DNA of 33,657 bases from positions 1 through 33,657 of the forward strand of contig JAFXHU010000036.1 in the NCBI GenBank assembly GCA_017533565.1. The letters run 5' to 3'. Below are positions 1-8,037 of this stretch, in pieces. The position numbers were made by a program, and so were the translations under genes. Within the stretch, counting starts at the first letter, position 1, and each line of letters starts with the position of its first letter. The stretch is from Clostridia bacterium (GTDB lineage Bacteria > Bacillota > Clostridia > Oscillospirales > CAG-272). The notes beneath the pieces were generated by a model. That model was not told the origin of the DNA. It ran no database searches and saw nothing but the letters and a program-made list of their open reading frames with translations.

Positions 1-143
1 AGCGTGAAGTACACCTCAAGATGAGATATCCCATCATTTTAAATGAGTAAGGTCACTTGTAGACTACGAGTTTGATAGGTCAGAGATGTAAGCACAGTAA
101 TGTGTTCAGTTGACTGATACTAATTGACCGAGGGCTTGAACAG
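1..143 (+). rRNA. rrl: 23S ribosomal RNA, 3' end (partial)
   Basis: The first ~143 bases match the conserved 3' end of bacterial 23S rRNA. They include the GTTTGATAGG-type helix, the TGTAAGCACAG...TGTGTTCAG stretch, and the ACTGATACTAATTGACCGAG segment just before the mature end. The gene enters from the left edge, so only the last ~5% is present. The exact 3' end is estimated from where similarity to the usual ending (GAGGGCTTGA) stops. No 5S rRNA or tRNA is recognisable in the 200 bases that follow. Confidence 0.95.
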
Positions 144-254
144 AAGTTCAATCCTGTTCTCAAGCAAATGATGCTTCGCATAAGTTTCATTTTCTAATCC
201 TTTATTCGGTTTTCTGTGGATATTTGATCGCGACAAATATCTTGGATATATTGG

Positions 255-283
255 AGTCCTGCAAAAGCAGGGCTTTTTGTTTT
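255..283 (+). terminator. Rho-independent terminator of the rRNA operon
   Basis: An 8-bp stem (AGTCCTGC with GCAGGGCT, one G-T pair) closes on an AAAA loop and runs into TTTTTGTTTT. It lies ~110 bases after the 23S end with no intervening 5S gene, so it probably ends this rRNA transcript. Confidence 0.75.
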
Positions 284-284
284 A

Positions 285-317
285 TAAAAACAGCACCCCG
301 CTTTTTGGCGGAGTGCT
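285..317 (-). terminator. Terminator of the hydrolase/kinase operon
   Basis: A 10-bp stem with one mismatch (292-301 with 308-317) is followed on the minus strand by GTTTTTATAAAA. It sits ~40 bases beyond the stop of the minus-strand kinase-like gene and is tail-to-tail with the rRNA terminator. Confidence 0.75.
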
Positions 318-357
318 TACTTATTTCAACTGATTTATTGATAAAACTTTCTAAAAA

Positions 358-1395
358 CTATTTTTTATTTAATCTTGATGCTTCAATAATCTCTTTTGCG
401 ACGTTTGCGGGGGATTTATTACTTGTATCGATTTTAATTGATATTTTGTTCGGGATACCTTTTGTACTTTCAAGCCTGTCAAATGCTCGTACGATAATAC
501 CGTCATTTTTACGCTTTTTGCTCTCGATGTCCGACGACAGCCTTTTCTTAAGCACGTCACGTCTTGCGGTAAGGGTAAAGGTGCTTACACAGCAATTTTC
601 GTCAAGCTTTAATCCGCCCAAAACCTCCTTTATAATGCTTTCGTTATGCATTACCCAGGTGAAAATTATATTTGAATACGCCTTCGTTTCTATGCAGTTG
701 TTAATCACGGAGTGGATATTCTTTATCACAAGCCGCTTTTGTACATCGCCAAAGCTTACTGCCGAGGAGTTCCATAGATTATCTCCGTCTATCACGACCG
801 GGTTGTAGAGACTCTTTTTTAATTGCTCTGCAACACAGGTTTTTCCCGTTCCCATAGCTCCGCCGATAATGTAAATATTAATCCGTTTTCTTTTGCTCTC
901 GTACCATTCTGCAATCGGTTCAATCAGAGTTTCGTCGGGATATTTCCCCTCTGAAATAATCATTTTTATTTTTTCGTCCAGCTTTTCCTTTTTATCTGTC
1001 TGTGTTTCAAGATTACGCAATATACAAAGCGCATTGATAAGCTCGTCGGTGGCTGTTGCCTCGCTTTCTGTTTGCATATCTCTTTCCATGCCGTGGCGGA
1101 TAATAAAAATATCTGCTTCGCATTTCATACAGGCTGATGACGGGGAAAAATCTTCTTTTACTCCAACGATAACCATCGCGAAAACGTTGTGCTTTTGTAA
1201 AACGGTGGAAAGCTGTACGGCATTCCTTTTTTTATCCGCGGTAGTTACAAAAATTATTCCAGCACCGCGCGGACATTCACAGTCTCCACCACGAAGGGCG
1301 TATGCCCGAATACCAAGCCTTGCCCCAATCAATTTTGCATAGTCTGTGCTGCTTCTGGATTTTTCGTTATATACTATTGAACCGATATTAAACAA
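358..1395 (-). CDS. Flavodoxin-like / P-loop kinase fusion protein
   Basis: A 345-residue protein if it starts at TTG 1395. I chose that start because a perfect GGAGG (1405-1409) lies 9 bases upstream and the TTG overlaps the stop of the preceding hydrolase gene by 8 bases, a translational-coupling arrangement. Upstream in-frame ATGs lie deep inside the hydrolase and have no such site. Residues ~5-110 look like a degenerate flavodoxin fold (a beta strand IVYNEKSRSSTDYAKLIG, then IIFVTT and MVIVGV strands). Residues ~178-186 form a Walker A loop, GGAMGTGKT, followed by VVIDGDNLW. This resembles small P-loop kinases of the adenylylsulfate/shikimate/zeta-toxin type. The substrate is unknown. The gene is the second of a two-gene operon. 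The P-loop part is secure; the flavodoxin part is inference from pattern. Confidence 0.75.
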   Translation of the reverse strand: MFNIGSIVYNEKSRSSTDYAKLIGARLGIRAYALRGGDCECPRGAGIIFVTTADKKRNAVQLSTVLQKHNVFAMVIVGVKEDFSPSSACMKCEADIFIIRHGMERDMQTESEATATDELINALCILRNLETQTDKKEKLDEKIKMIISEGKYPDETLIEPIAEWYESKRKRINIYIIGGAMGTGKTCVAEQLKKSLYNPVVIDGDNLWNSSAVSFGDVQKRLVIKNIHSVINNCIETKAYSNIIFTWVMHNESIIKEVLGGLKLDENCCVSTFTLTARRDVLKKRLSSDIESKKRKNDGIIVRAFDRLESTKGIPNKISIKIDTSNKSPANVAKEIIEASRLNKK

Positions 1396-2365
1396 GCTCC
1401 CTGTCCTCCAAAAAATTAAATATTTTTTCCCACACGGCATCATCCTGCTCGGTGATTGCGGTCCAATTAAAGGCTGCGGCAAAGCTTTCCCTTTGCTTTT
1501 GGGTTGCGTTTTTGTTTTTCCTTCTGAATTTTGCGAGCTTTTTCTGCATTTCGGTCAAAAGCGCGACGGCATTATCGGTATAATTGGGGTTGTGATTTTT
1601 GCCGTTAAGCTCAAGAAAATGGGTGTTGGGTCTATTCGAAAGCGCCTCGCGAAGCTTATCAAAATGCATTTTTGCGTTAACAGTTTTGTCGTCACGCGAC
1701 TGTATGTAAAGTGCCTTTGCTTCGCTCTTTTTAATGGACTCTCGCGCATCGAAGGATACGTATTCGGGATTTCTTTCCTGCTCCAATTTGTAAATCGCGG
1801 GAAGGTAAAGCTTAAGAGGACCTCCGAAGAATTGTGAAAGCACGGCTTGTACCGAGATAAAGCCCGACATCGCAACGATGTGCGTTATTTCGGGGTGAAG
1901 CGCCACAATATTCATCGTTGAAAAAGCACCCCAGCTATGCCCGATAACCGATATACTCGCTCCCTTAAATTCATCACAGGTCTTTACGAATTTTAAGCAG
2001 CAATCAAGGTCGGAAAGCGACTGTGTAAATCCGCGAACGCTCTCTCCCTCCGAATTGCGGCAGCCCGTATGGTCGTACGCCAAAACCGTGTACCCGTGTC
2101 GAGTTAACACCTCAATTTCGCGCATATACGCCCTGTGTCCACAGCCCATTCCGTGGTCGAAAATTACTAACCTTTGTTTACGTTTTTCGCCGTAGTAATA
2201 TACGTTTCCTACAAGTGCTTGCCCCTGTGCGCCGGGGAAGGAAATCGGCTCTGCAGAAAGCCCCGCAAAGTCGGTATAATCAAAATAGAAAATATCTCCC
2301 GTAGGGTCGTTTCGGGTGCCCATTATGCCGTTGTATATGCCGATTATTTGCTTTTCAAAAATCAT
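1388..2365 (-). CDS. Alpha/beta hydrolase (serine hydrolase)
   Basis: A 325-residue cytoplasmic protein with the alpha/beta hydrolase layout. The oxyanion-side motif is FDHGMGCGHR (~69-78). The nucleophile elbow is GHSWG, with Ser144. A likely acid is Asp225/226 in YIQSRDDKTV, and the likely catalytic His258 is in NGKNHNPNY. This supports an esterase, lipase or peptidase-like activity, but not a defined substrate. There is no signal peptide. ATG 2365 is preceded by AAAAGGAGGGG with good spacing. It is the first gene of an operon with the downstream flavodoxin/P-loop protein, whose start overlaps this stop. Confidence 0.9.
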   Translation of the reverse strand: MIFEKQIIGIYNGIMGTRNDPTGDIFYFDYTDFAGLSAEPISFPGAQGQALVGNVYYYGEKRKQRLVIFDHGMGCGHRAYMREIEVLTRHGYTVLAYDHTGCRNSEGESVRGFTQSLSDLDCCLKFVKTCDEFKGASISVIGHSWGAFSTMNIVALHPEITHIVAMSGFISVQAVLSQFFGGPLKLYLPAIYKLEQERNPEYVSFDARESIKKSEAKALYIQSRDDKTVNAKMHFDKLREALSNRPNTHFLELNGKNHNPNYTDNAVALLTEMQKKLAKFRRKNKNATQKQRESFAAAFNWTAITEQDDAVWEKIFNFLEDRELV

Positions 2366-2397
2366 AAAAAAGCCCCTCCTTTTTATTTTACGTCTTT

Positions 2398-2426
2398 ATT
2401 ATACAATAGCGGTCCGAAAAAAGCAA
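2398..2426 (-). promoter_or_regulatory. Sigma-A promoter of the hydrolase operon
   Basis: On the minus strand, TTGCTT (2421-2426) is separated by 17 bases from a perfect TATAAT (2398-2403). It lies ~30 bases before the hydrolase start and right after the terminator of the upstream operon. Confidence 0.75.
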
Positions 2427-2427
2427 G

Positions 2428-2460
2428 AAAAAATGCGAGAGAATTTCTCTCGCATTTTTT
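2428..2460. terminator. Terminator of the M20 peptidase operon
   Basis: A perfect 12-bp stem (2431-2442 with 2446-2457) with a 3-base loop has an A run on one side and a T run on the other, so it can work in both directions. Its main job is probably to end the minus-strand peptidase operon, whose stop is at 2468. Confidence 0.9.
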
Positions 2461-2467
2461 AGCAAGG

Positions 2468-3916
2468 CTATACCGATTTTATAAGACGGATATAAAACTC
2501 TACGCTTCGGTTAAGACAGTCAAGGCGGATGCGCTCGTTGTGACCGTGAATTGTCCTTCGCTCCTCACTCGTCAAATCCATAGCCGAAAAGCGGTAAACT
2601 CTATCGGAAATGCGTCCCCAATGATAGCTGTCGGAGCATTGAACCATAAGATACGGAGATACAAGCTCACAGCTCCAGGTTTCCTTGATTGCCCTTTCAA
2701 TCTTCATAAAGCCGTCGGTATTTGTGACCGAAAGGCGGCTCGGATTGTTGGCTTCAAGAGCCTTTACCTCTATGCTACCGTCCGCAACAGTCTTTTTGAC
2801 GTACTCGATAGCCGAGTCAACCGTGTCGTAGGGATTAAGTCGCATATTTGCAACCATACGCGCGTGCGGCGGGATAACGTTTGCCGCGGTGCTGCCCTCC
2901 ATTTGAGTAAAAGCAACCGTAGTGCGCATAAGCGCGTTGAGGTCGCCGCCGCTTTTCTTGCAAATCATATCCAGCACGGGTGCAAAGCACCAAAGATTTG
3001 CGAAAATAAGACGGTAAACGAAGGTTGATTCGCGCCCAAGCTTGTCAAACATAGCCTTTACGGGCGGTGTTATATGGTACTTGAACGGCTTTTTTTCAAG
3101 CCTTACGCACGCCTGCGATAAAACACCGACGGGGGTGTGCGGCTTCGGTGCGGAGGCGTGACCGCCGTTTGATTTTGCGGTAAATTCAAGATTTATAAAG
3201 CCCTTTTCGGCAACACCGATAAGAGCGCAGGGCTTCTTTACCCCGGGGAAAACGTTTTCAACGACCGCGCCGCCCTCATCCATTACAAAGGCGGGGGTTA
3301 TGCCGTTTTCCTCAAAGTAGGAAACTATTTCGCTTGCACCCTTGCCGTGCACCTCCTCGCCGCCCGAGAAGGCGAGATATACGTCGTTTTCGGGGGTAAA
3401 GCCATCGGTAATAAGCTTGTTTACCGAGAACAAAATCGCGTTAAAGGTAACCTTTGTATCGAGCGTGCCGCGACCCCACATAACGCCGTCCTTGATTAGT
3501 GCCGAAAACGGGTCAACCTCCCAGCCGTCCTCGTTTACAGGTACAACGTCGTAGTGCGCCATAAGCACCGCGGGCTGTCCGTCGCCCCTTCCGCGCCAGC
3601 GGTAAAGAAGAGCGCGCCCGTCGAATCTTTTAAGCTCGCATACCTCGTAAACCTTCGGGTAAAGCTCGGGAAGGGCGGCTATAAGCCCTTCAAATTCCGC
3701 ATCGTCCTCAAGGCTCGGGTCAACGCTCGATACGGTTTTAAAGCGAATAAGCGTTGCAAGCGAATTTGCCGCCGCATCTCCGTCGAAATTCACGGGTTCG
3801 CTCTCGGTTTTTTGACACGCCCCCGGCTTAAACGCCAATGCGCGGATTACTAAAACGGCTAAAAGCAGAACGAGCGCCGCTAAAGCTCCGAGTAAAATGT
3901 AAACAATTATTTCCAT
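2468..3916 (-). CDS. M20 family zinc metallopeptidase, membrane-tethered
   Basis: A 482-residue protein with an N-terminal hydrophobic helix (residues ~4-28) and an M20A/PM20D1-like peptidase body. Metal-site motifs are in the family order: MAHYDVVP (His121), GRGTLDTK (Asp153), SGGEEVHG (Glu187/188, general base and ligand), VMDEGG (Asp213) and a C-terminal HGHNER (His457/459). Known relatives hydrolyse N-acyl amino acids or dipeptides; the substrate here is not determined. It is the last gene of an operon, 9 bases after a membrane-protein gene. Its own ribosome site is weak (GGAAAG ~15 bases upstream), suggesting coupling to the gene before. The N-terminal helix may be an uncleaved anchor. 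Confidence 0.92.
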   Translation of the reverse strand: MEIIVYILLGALAALVLLLAVLVIRALAFKPGACQKTESEPVNFDGDAAANSLATLIRFKTVSSVDPSLEDDAEFEGLIAALPELYPKVYEVCELKRFDGRALLYRWRGRGDGQPAVLMAHYDVVPVNEDGWEVDPFSALIKDGVMWGRGTLDTKVTFNAILFSVNKLITDGFTPENDVYLAFSGGEEVHGKGASEIVSYFEENGITPAFVMDEGGAVVENVFPGVKKPCALIGVAEKGFINLEFTAKSNGGHASAPKPHTPVGVLSQACVRLEKKPFKYHITPPVKAMFDKLGRESTFVYRLIFANLWCFAPVLDMICKKSGGDLNALMRTTVAFTQMEGSTAANVIPPHARMVANMRLNPYDTVDSAIEYVKKTVADGSIEVKALEANNPSRLSVTNTDGFMKIERAIKETWSCELVSPYLMVQCSDSYHWGRISDRVYRFSAMDLTSEERRTIHGHNERIRLDCLNRSVEFYIRLIKSV

Positions 3917-3925
3917 ATCAGTATA

Positions 3926-4645
3926 TTAAAGCTTTCCTTTCCTGTAAAGGATACGGGATATAACGAGCGTGAAAACTACGCCGACGGGAACCATAATGCC
4001 AACCTCTCCCGTACCGATAAAGGGAAGGAAGATAAAGCATATAAGCATAAGAGCTATGGGAGCGATTGCTATTTTCCAATTCTTTGAGATAAACACAACG
4101 CCGAGCGCACCGAAAAGCGCGGGGAGCAGCTGATCGAACGCGGGCTGAATTGCCTCGTTACCCTCAAGAAGGCTTGATAGCGGCATAATGAGAATTACGC
4201 CGAGAATGATGATGACGGTGGTGACTATGCTTGAAACTGCGATTGCGATTGTGGAGATAAGCTCTCCCTCCTCGCTCTGTGCCTTTACACCCGCGCTTTC
4301 AAGCGCGCCGAGCGCACAGGGAAGCTTAAGGTTTGAGATATTTCCCGTTACGAAGGAGAGATACGAGCCTCCCGCACCGAGCATCGGAATAAAGGTTATA
4401 ACCTCGATAACCGCAACCGCCCAATACATCGGCGCGGTTGCGAGAAGGCCCTTTCCAACCGCCGCCCAGTCGGGAATTGCCTTAAAGATAAGACCAACCA
4501 CGACGGGTAATGCAAGAAGAATAAACATTACGATAAGATTCCAAACCGTACCGTCGCGGTGAACCGAGTTCATATATTTTTCTCTGTCGGGGCTTTCGTT
4601 AATTTCTTCCGCCCTGACGGTTACGTTCATTTCGTTGTTATCCAT
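3926..4645 (-). CDS. Integral membrane protein, partner of DUF5058 protein
   Basis: A 239-residue protein with a charged N-terminus (~50 residues) and about six hydrophobic segments, such as WNLIVMFILLALPVVVGLIF, ISTIAIAVSSIVTTVIIILG and AIAPIALMLICFIFLPFIG. I chose ATG 4645 because AAAGGAGG lies 5 bases upstream and the preceding gene stops at 4660. I do not recognise a characterised family. Its place between DUF5058 and an M20 peptidase suggests that the two membrane proteins form a transporter or permease whose substrate is cleaved by the peptidase. That role is inference from context. Confidence 0.85.
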   Translation of the reverse strand: MDNNEMNVTVRAEEINESPDREKYMNSVHRDGTVWNLIVMFILLALPVVVGLIFKAIPDWAAVGKGLLATAPMYWAVAVIEVITFIPMLGAGGSYLSFVTGNISNLKLPCALGALESAGVKAQSEEGELISTIAIAVSSIVTTVIIILGVILIMPLSSLLEGNEAIQPAFDQLLPALFGALGVVFISKNWKIAIAPIALMLICFIFLPFIGTGEVGIMVPVGVVFTLVISRILYRKGKL

Positions 4646-4659
4646 TTTTGCCTCCTTTC

Positions 4660-5466
4660 TTAACCGAGCCACGCGGTGAAGGGGATTGCCGATGCCATAC
4701 CGATAAGCATACAAATCGGCAGGGCGTAATCGTTAAGCCAATTCCACTTCAGCTTTTTCATAAGAAGTCCGCAGATAAGCATACAAACCGCGCTTACCGC
4801 CATAACGCAAACGGGGATTAGACCCGACGTGGAGCTTACGAGCGCCATTTCCTTTTCGCCGAGGGCGTTTGTAACCTCTATCTCGTATTTACCGTCGGTC
4901 GAAAGCCAAAGACGGGATACGTCGGCGAAAACGTAGCCGACAAACGCGGAAATCATACCGATAAAGAGAGAGGCCTGCAAAATATCCGACCATTTTTTAT
5001 CCCTCTTTTCAAAGGATACAAGTCCCTTTTGCATTCTTTTTGCAAGCACGGGAACGAGCCAAATTCCGACCATAATCGATACGGTCATAACGATAAGAAT
5101 GGTGAGGAACTGCGATGCGGTCATAGATGCAGCGAGTGCCGCGAGCGAGGTACCCATACCCGTGGCGGCGTTTGACGCGGCTATCGTTTCGTAGGAAAGC
5201 GAGCCTACCACCGAAAGTCGGAGCCAAGGGAGCGCAACACCGAGCGAGTTTGAAAGCGCGAGTATCGTGATAACTATCGATACGGCGGGAGCAACGGTGA
5301 AAAGCGCTGCGGTAATAATCGTTTTCTTGATTTTTTTCATATCCATACCGATTGCCTTCGCCCTGCGGTAAGCCTTTACGAGAAAATATACCGATTGAGC
5401 GAGGACAACCGCAATTACTATTCCCACAAGCAGGAACAGTATCGGATGGTTTTTGCTAAATTCCAT
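4660..5466 (-). CDS. DUF5058 family membrane protein
   Basis: A 268-residue, very hydrophobic protein with about six or seven membrane segments. It carries the layout of the DUF5058 family: a first helix, a basic stretch (YRRAKAIGMDMKKIKK), then VAPAVSIVITILALS, then WLRLSVVGSLSYE and a Gly/Ala-rich region. DUF5058 proteins are uncharacterised and in my experience often sit beside M20 peptidases or amidohydrolases, as here. It is the first gene of a three-gene operon. The start at 5466 has AAAGGAG 8 bases upstream and a consensus promoter before it. Confidence 0.88.
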   Translation of the reverse strand: MEFSKNHPILFLLVGIVIAVVLAQSVYFLVKAYRRAKAIGMDMKKIKKTIITAALFTVAPAVSIVITILALSNSLGVALPWLRLSVVGSLSYETIAASNAATGMGTSLAALAASMTASQFLTILIVMTVSIMVGIWLVPVLAKRMQKGLVSFEKRDKKWSDILQASLFIGMISAFVGYVFADVSRLWLSTDGKYEIEVTNALGEKEMALVSSTSGLIPVCVMAVSAVCMLICGLLMKKLKWNWLNDYALPICMLIGMASAIPFTAWLG

Positions 5467-5498
5467 AGCGGCATCTCCTTTAAATAAAATATACGTCT

Positions 5499-5527
5499 AT
5501 TTTACTACTAAATTTACCGTGTGTCAA
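5499..5527 (-). promoter_or_regulatory. Sigma-A promoter of the DUF5058/M20 operon
   Basis: On the minus strand a perfect TTGACA (5522-5527) is 17 bases from TAAAAT (5499-5504), ~32 bases before the DUF5058 start. It is back-to-back with the asnS promoter. Confidence 0.85.
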
Positions 5528-5564
5528 GCATAATATATTAGAGAAAAAGATTTGTCCTACCCTC

Positions 5565-5593
5565 TTGAAAATAAAAAAATACTATGCTATAAT
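5565..5593 (+). promoter_or_regulatory. Sigma-A promoter of asnS
   Basis: TTGAAA (5565-5570), a 17-base spacer and a perfect TATAAT (5588-5593) lie ~37 bases before the asnS start. The leader is too short for a T-box element, and none is seen. Confidence 0.85.
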
Positions 5594-5630
5594 ATATCAT
5601 TATTACACGTAATATTTTATGGAGAAAAGT

Positions 5631-7025
5631 ATGAAAAGAGATTTAATTCGCGAGATTTACGCCGATACGGCGAAATACGACGGAGTCACCGTTACCGTTG
5701 GCGGATGGGTAAGAAACCTCCGCGATTCGAAGGCGTTTGGCTTTATCGACCTTAACGACGGCTCTTATTTTAAGAGTGTACAGGTCGTTTTTGAGCGCGA
5801 AAAAATAAATAATTACGACGAGATTGCCTCCCAAAACGTTGGCGCAGCTCTCGTTGTTACGGGAAAAATCGTGCTTACGCCCGAGGCTAAGCAGCCCTTT
5901 GAGTTGAAGGCGGAGGCAGTCACCGTGGAGGGCACCTCTACCCCCGATTACCCCCTCCAGCCGAAGCGTCATTCCCCCGAATTCCTCCGCGAGCAGGCTT
6001 ACCTGCGCCCGAGGACTAACCTCTTCTCTGCGGTATTCAGAGTGCGCAGCGAGGTTGCCTATGCAATCCATTCCTTCTTCCACGAGCGCGGCTTCGTTTA
6101 CGTCCACACTCCGATTGTTACAGGCTCGGATTGCGAGGGCGCGGGCGAAATGTTCCGCGTAACCACGCTCGACCTTGAAAACCTCCCCCGCACCGAGGAC
6201 GGAAGGGTTGATTTTTCACAGGACTTTTTCGGCAAAAGCACAAACCTCACCGTTTCGGGACAGCTTGAGGGTGAAACCTACGCAATGGCATTCGGCAACA
6301 TCTATACCTTCGGTCCGACCTTCCGTGCCGAAAACTCCAACACCGCGCGCCACGCCGCCGAGTTTTGGATGATAGAGCCTGAAATTGCCTTTGCCGACCT
6401 CGACGATAATATGCAGCTCGCTTGGGATATGATTCAGTATATCATAAGACACGTTATGAAAAACTGCGCGGCAGAGCTTGAATTTTTCAACAAATTCGTT
6501 GACAAGGGGCTTATGGAGCGTCTTACCGCCCTCGCCGACAGCGAGTATGCAAAGGTCACCTATACGGAGGCTATCGACGTGCTTCTCAAATCGGGTGAAA
6601 GCTTCAAGTATCCCGTTTTCTGGGGCGTTGACCTGCAGACCGAGCATGAAAGATACCTCACCGAAAGGGTTTATAAGAAGCCGATATTCCTCGTCGATTA
6701 TCCGAAGGATATAAAGGCGTTCTATATGCGACTTAACGACGACGGAAAAACCGTTGCGGCAATGGACCTTCTCGTTCCGGGAGTCGGTGAAATCATCGGA
6801 GGCTCACAGCGTGAGGAGAGAATTGACGTCCTCACCGAAAGAATGAAGGAGCTTAACCTCAACGAGGAGGATTACTGGTGGTATCTCAACCTCCGTAAAT
6901 ACGGCGGAACGAAGCACGCGGGCTACGGCCTCGGCTTTGAGCGTATCATTATGTACCTCACGGGCGTTTCGAACATTCGCGACGTCATCCCCTATCCCCG
7001 TACCGTCGGTAACGCGGAGTATTGA
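5631..7025 (+). CDS. asnS: Asparagine--tRNA ligase
   Basis: A 464-residue class IIb aminoacyl-tRNA synthetase that charges tRNA-Asn in the cytoplasm. The N-terminal OB-fold anticodon-binding domain spans ~15-110 ([19 protein letters not shown]). The catalytic core contains [13 protein letters not shown], motif 2 with [20 protein letters not shown], and motif 3 with [15 protein letters not shown] near the end. AsnRS is distinguished from AspRS by the Asn-type motif 2 and the ending [15 protein letters not shown]. Length fits the family. ATG 5631 is preferred over the ATG 12 bases earlier because GGAG lies 6 bases before it. The gene is a single-gene unit. Confidence 0.97.
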   Translation: MKRDLIREIYADTAKYDGVTVTVGGWVRNLRDSKAFGFIDLNDGSYFKSVQVVFEREKINNYDEIASQNVGAALVVTGKIVLTPEAKQPFELKAEAVTVEGTSTPDYPLQPKRHSPEFLREQAYLRPRTNLFSAVFRVRSEVAYAIHSFFHERGFVYVHTPIVTGSDCEGAGEMFRVTTLDLENLPRTEDGRVDFSQDFFGKSTNLTVSGQLEGETYAMAFGNIYTFGPTFRAENSNTARHAAEFWMIEPEIAFADLDDNMQLAWDMIQYIIRHVMKNCAAELEFFNKFVDKGLMERLTALADSEYAKVTYTEAIDVLLKSGESFKYPVFWGVDLQTEHERYLTERVYKKPIFLVDYPKDIKAFYMRLNDDGKTVAAMDLLVPGVGEIIGGSQREERIDVLTERMKELNLNEEDYWWYLNLRKYGGTKHAGYGLGFERIIMYLTGVSNIRDVIPYPRTVGNAEY

Positions 7026-7047
7026 TAATAGCCCATAATAGGGCAAA

Positions 7048-7092
7048 AAAACGGCAGAGGCCTTGTCTTAAAAACAGAGCTTCTGCCGTTTC
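7048..7092. terminator. Bidirectional terminator between asnS and the YwaF-like gene
   Basis: An imperfect long hairpin is formed by AAACGGCAGA pairing with TCTGCCGTTT, with A/T-rich flanks on both sides. It lies between the convergent stops at 7025 and 7105. Confidence 0.75.
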
Positions 7093-7104
7093 TGTATTTA
7101 AAAT

Positions 7105-7938
7105 TTATACCGTTGCCGTTTGCTTTTGCTCGGCGCTGTCCCCGTCGCGGTCGCCGTCCCTTTTCGCCTTGATTTTTCCGTAGATAAAGTAGAAAAGGAA
7201 AAGATATATTACGAATATTCCGACCACTACAAGCGGGTAAAGAATCGGGTTTCCGCCGACCATATTGTAAAAAATACTGTACGGAGTGCCATCGTGGTGC
7301 ATAAGGAACATATAGTTGTAATCAAGCAAGAGGTTTGCGACGTATGCCATCACCGAAAAGCTTAACAAAATCGCGGTGGTTATAACGAAATTTTTCTTTT
7401 TGAGGCTTATCATTCCCGAAATTGCAATGTAAAGAGAGGCAAAGCCCGAAATCGAATGGGTTATAGCCGAAAAGACGTTATCCATTGAAAATGCGGGATA
7501 CGAGCCGTAATTCTGCGTCGCGCCAACAGTTCCGAAAATCGCGCCGAGAATACCGAAGGTTAAAACGAAATCAAGACAGGCTTCCTTAATTCTGCCCTTG
7601 CAGAATGCCGCCATCGGAATGGCGATAAGCTGAATACTGCAAAGAAACAGCGGCAAAACGTAAAGGATTTTTTCAATCGTCTGGCTTCTTATGCACAAAA
7701 CGATTATTTTCACAAGCTCAAAGCTGTCTATAAGGATTGCGGAAGCAATTAAAACCTTGTTCTTTTCCCTCGGGGATTTGTCCCTATACCGCCTGCCGAA
7801 AAGGATTGCGAGCGCAAACATAAGAACCAAAAAGAACGAAACCTGTAAAATGTGTTGCCAGGACCAAGCGCCGTCGGCTTCTCTTAAAAACGTAAAACCG
7901 CCGACCCCGTCGCTGCTCAAACCAAAAAATTCCCTCAT
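7105..7938 (-). CDS. YwaF/TMEM164-like integral membrane protein
   Basis: A 277-residue protein with about seven membrane segments and a charged C-terminal tail (KAKRDGDRDGDSAEQK). The pattern LPLFLCSIQLIAIPMAAF, the THSISG motif and the LLLDYNYMFLMHHDG region match the YwaF (TIGR02206) family. Animal TMEM164 is a relative proposed to be an acyltransferase; the bacterial role is not known to me. ATG 7938 has AAGGAG 5 bases upstream and is preferred over a GTG at 7971 that has no ribosome site. A perfect hairpin lies just before the ribosome site. It follows the decarboxylase gene by ~100 bases. Confidence 0.82.
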   Translation of the reverse strand: MREFFGLSSDGVGGFTFLREADGAWSWQHILQVSFFLVLMFALAILFGRRYRDKSPREKNKVLIASAILIDSFELVKIIVLCIRSQTIEKILYVLPLFLCSIQLIAIPMAAFCKGRIKEACLDFVLTFGILGAIFGTVGATQNYGSYPAFSMDNVFSAITHSISGFASLYIAISGMISLKKKNFVITTAILLSFSVMAYVANLLLDYNYMFLMHHDGTPYSIFYNMVGGNPILYPLVVVGIFVIYLFLFYFIYGKIKAKRDGDRDGDSAEQKQTATV

Positions 7939-7950
7939 AGCTTCTCCTTC

Positions 7951-7971
7951 GTGCGTCAAAAGCCGACGCAC
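7951..7971 (-). promoter_or_regulatory. Perfect hairpin immediately before the ribosome site of the YwaF-like gene
   Basis: GTGCGTC and GACGCAC (7 bp, perfect) flank a 7-base loop. On the minus-strand transcript the hairpin ends within a few bases of the AAGGAG ribosome site. It could modulate translation or protect the mRNA 5' end after processing. There is no T run, so it is not a normal terminator. Confidence 0.4.
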
Positions 7972-8037
7972 CTCAATAAAAGTATTTAAAGAATAATCAA
8001 AAGCTTATAAAACGCAAGCTCTGCGCATCCCTGCGCG

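Noticed and set aside
144..357. 5S rRNA or tRNA gene after 23S
   Set aside because: No 5S-like conserved segments and no cloverleaf or TTC-loop pattern could be found.
893..1837. Plus-strand open frames opposite the hydrolase/kinase operon
   Set aside because: They are antisense to genes with catalytic motifs, promoter and ribosome sites, and show no domain of their own.
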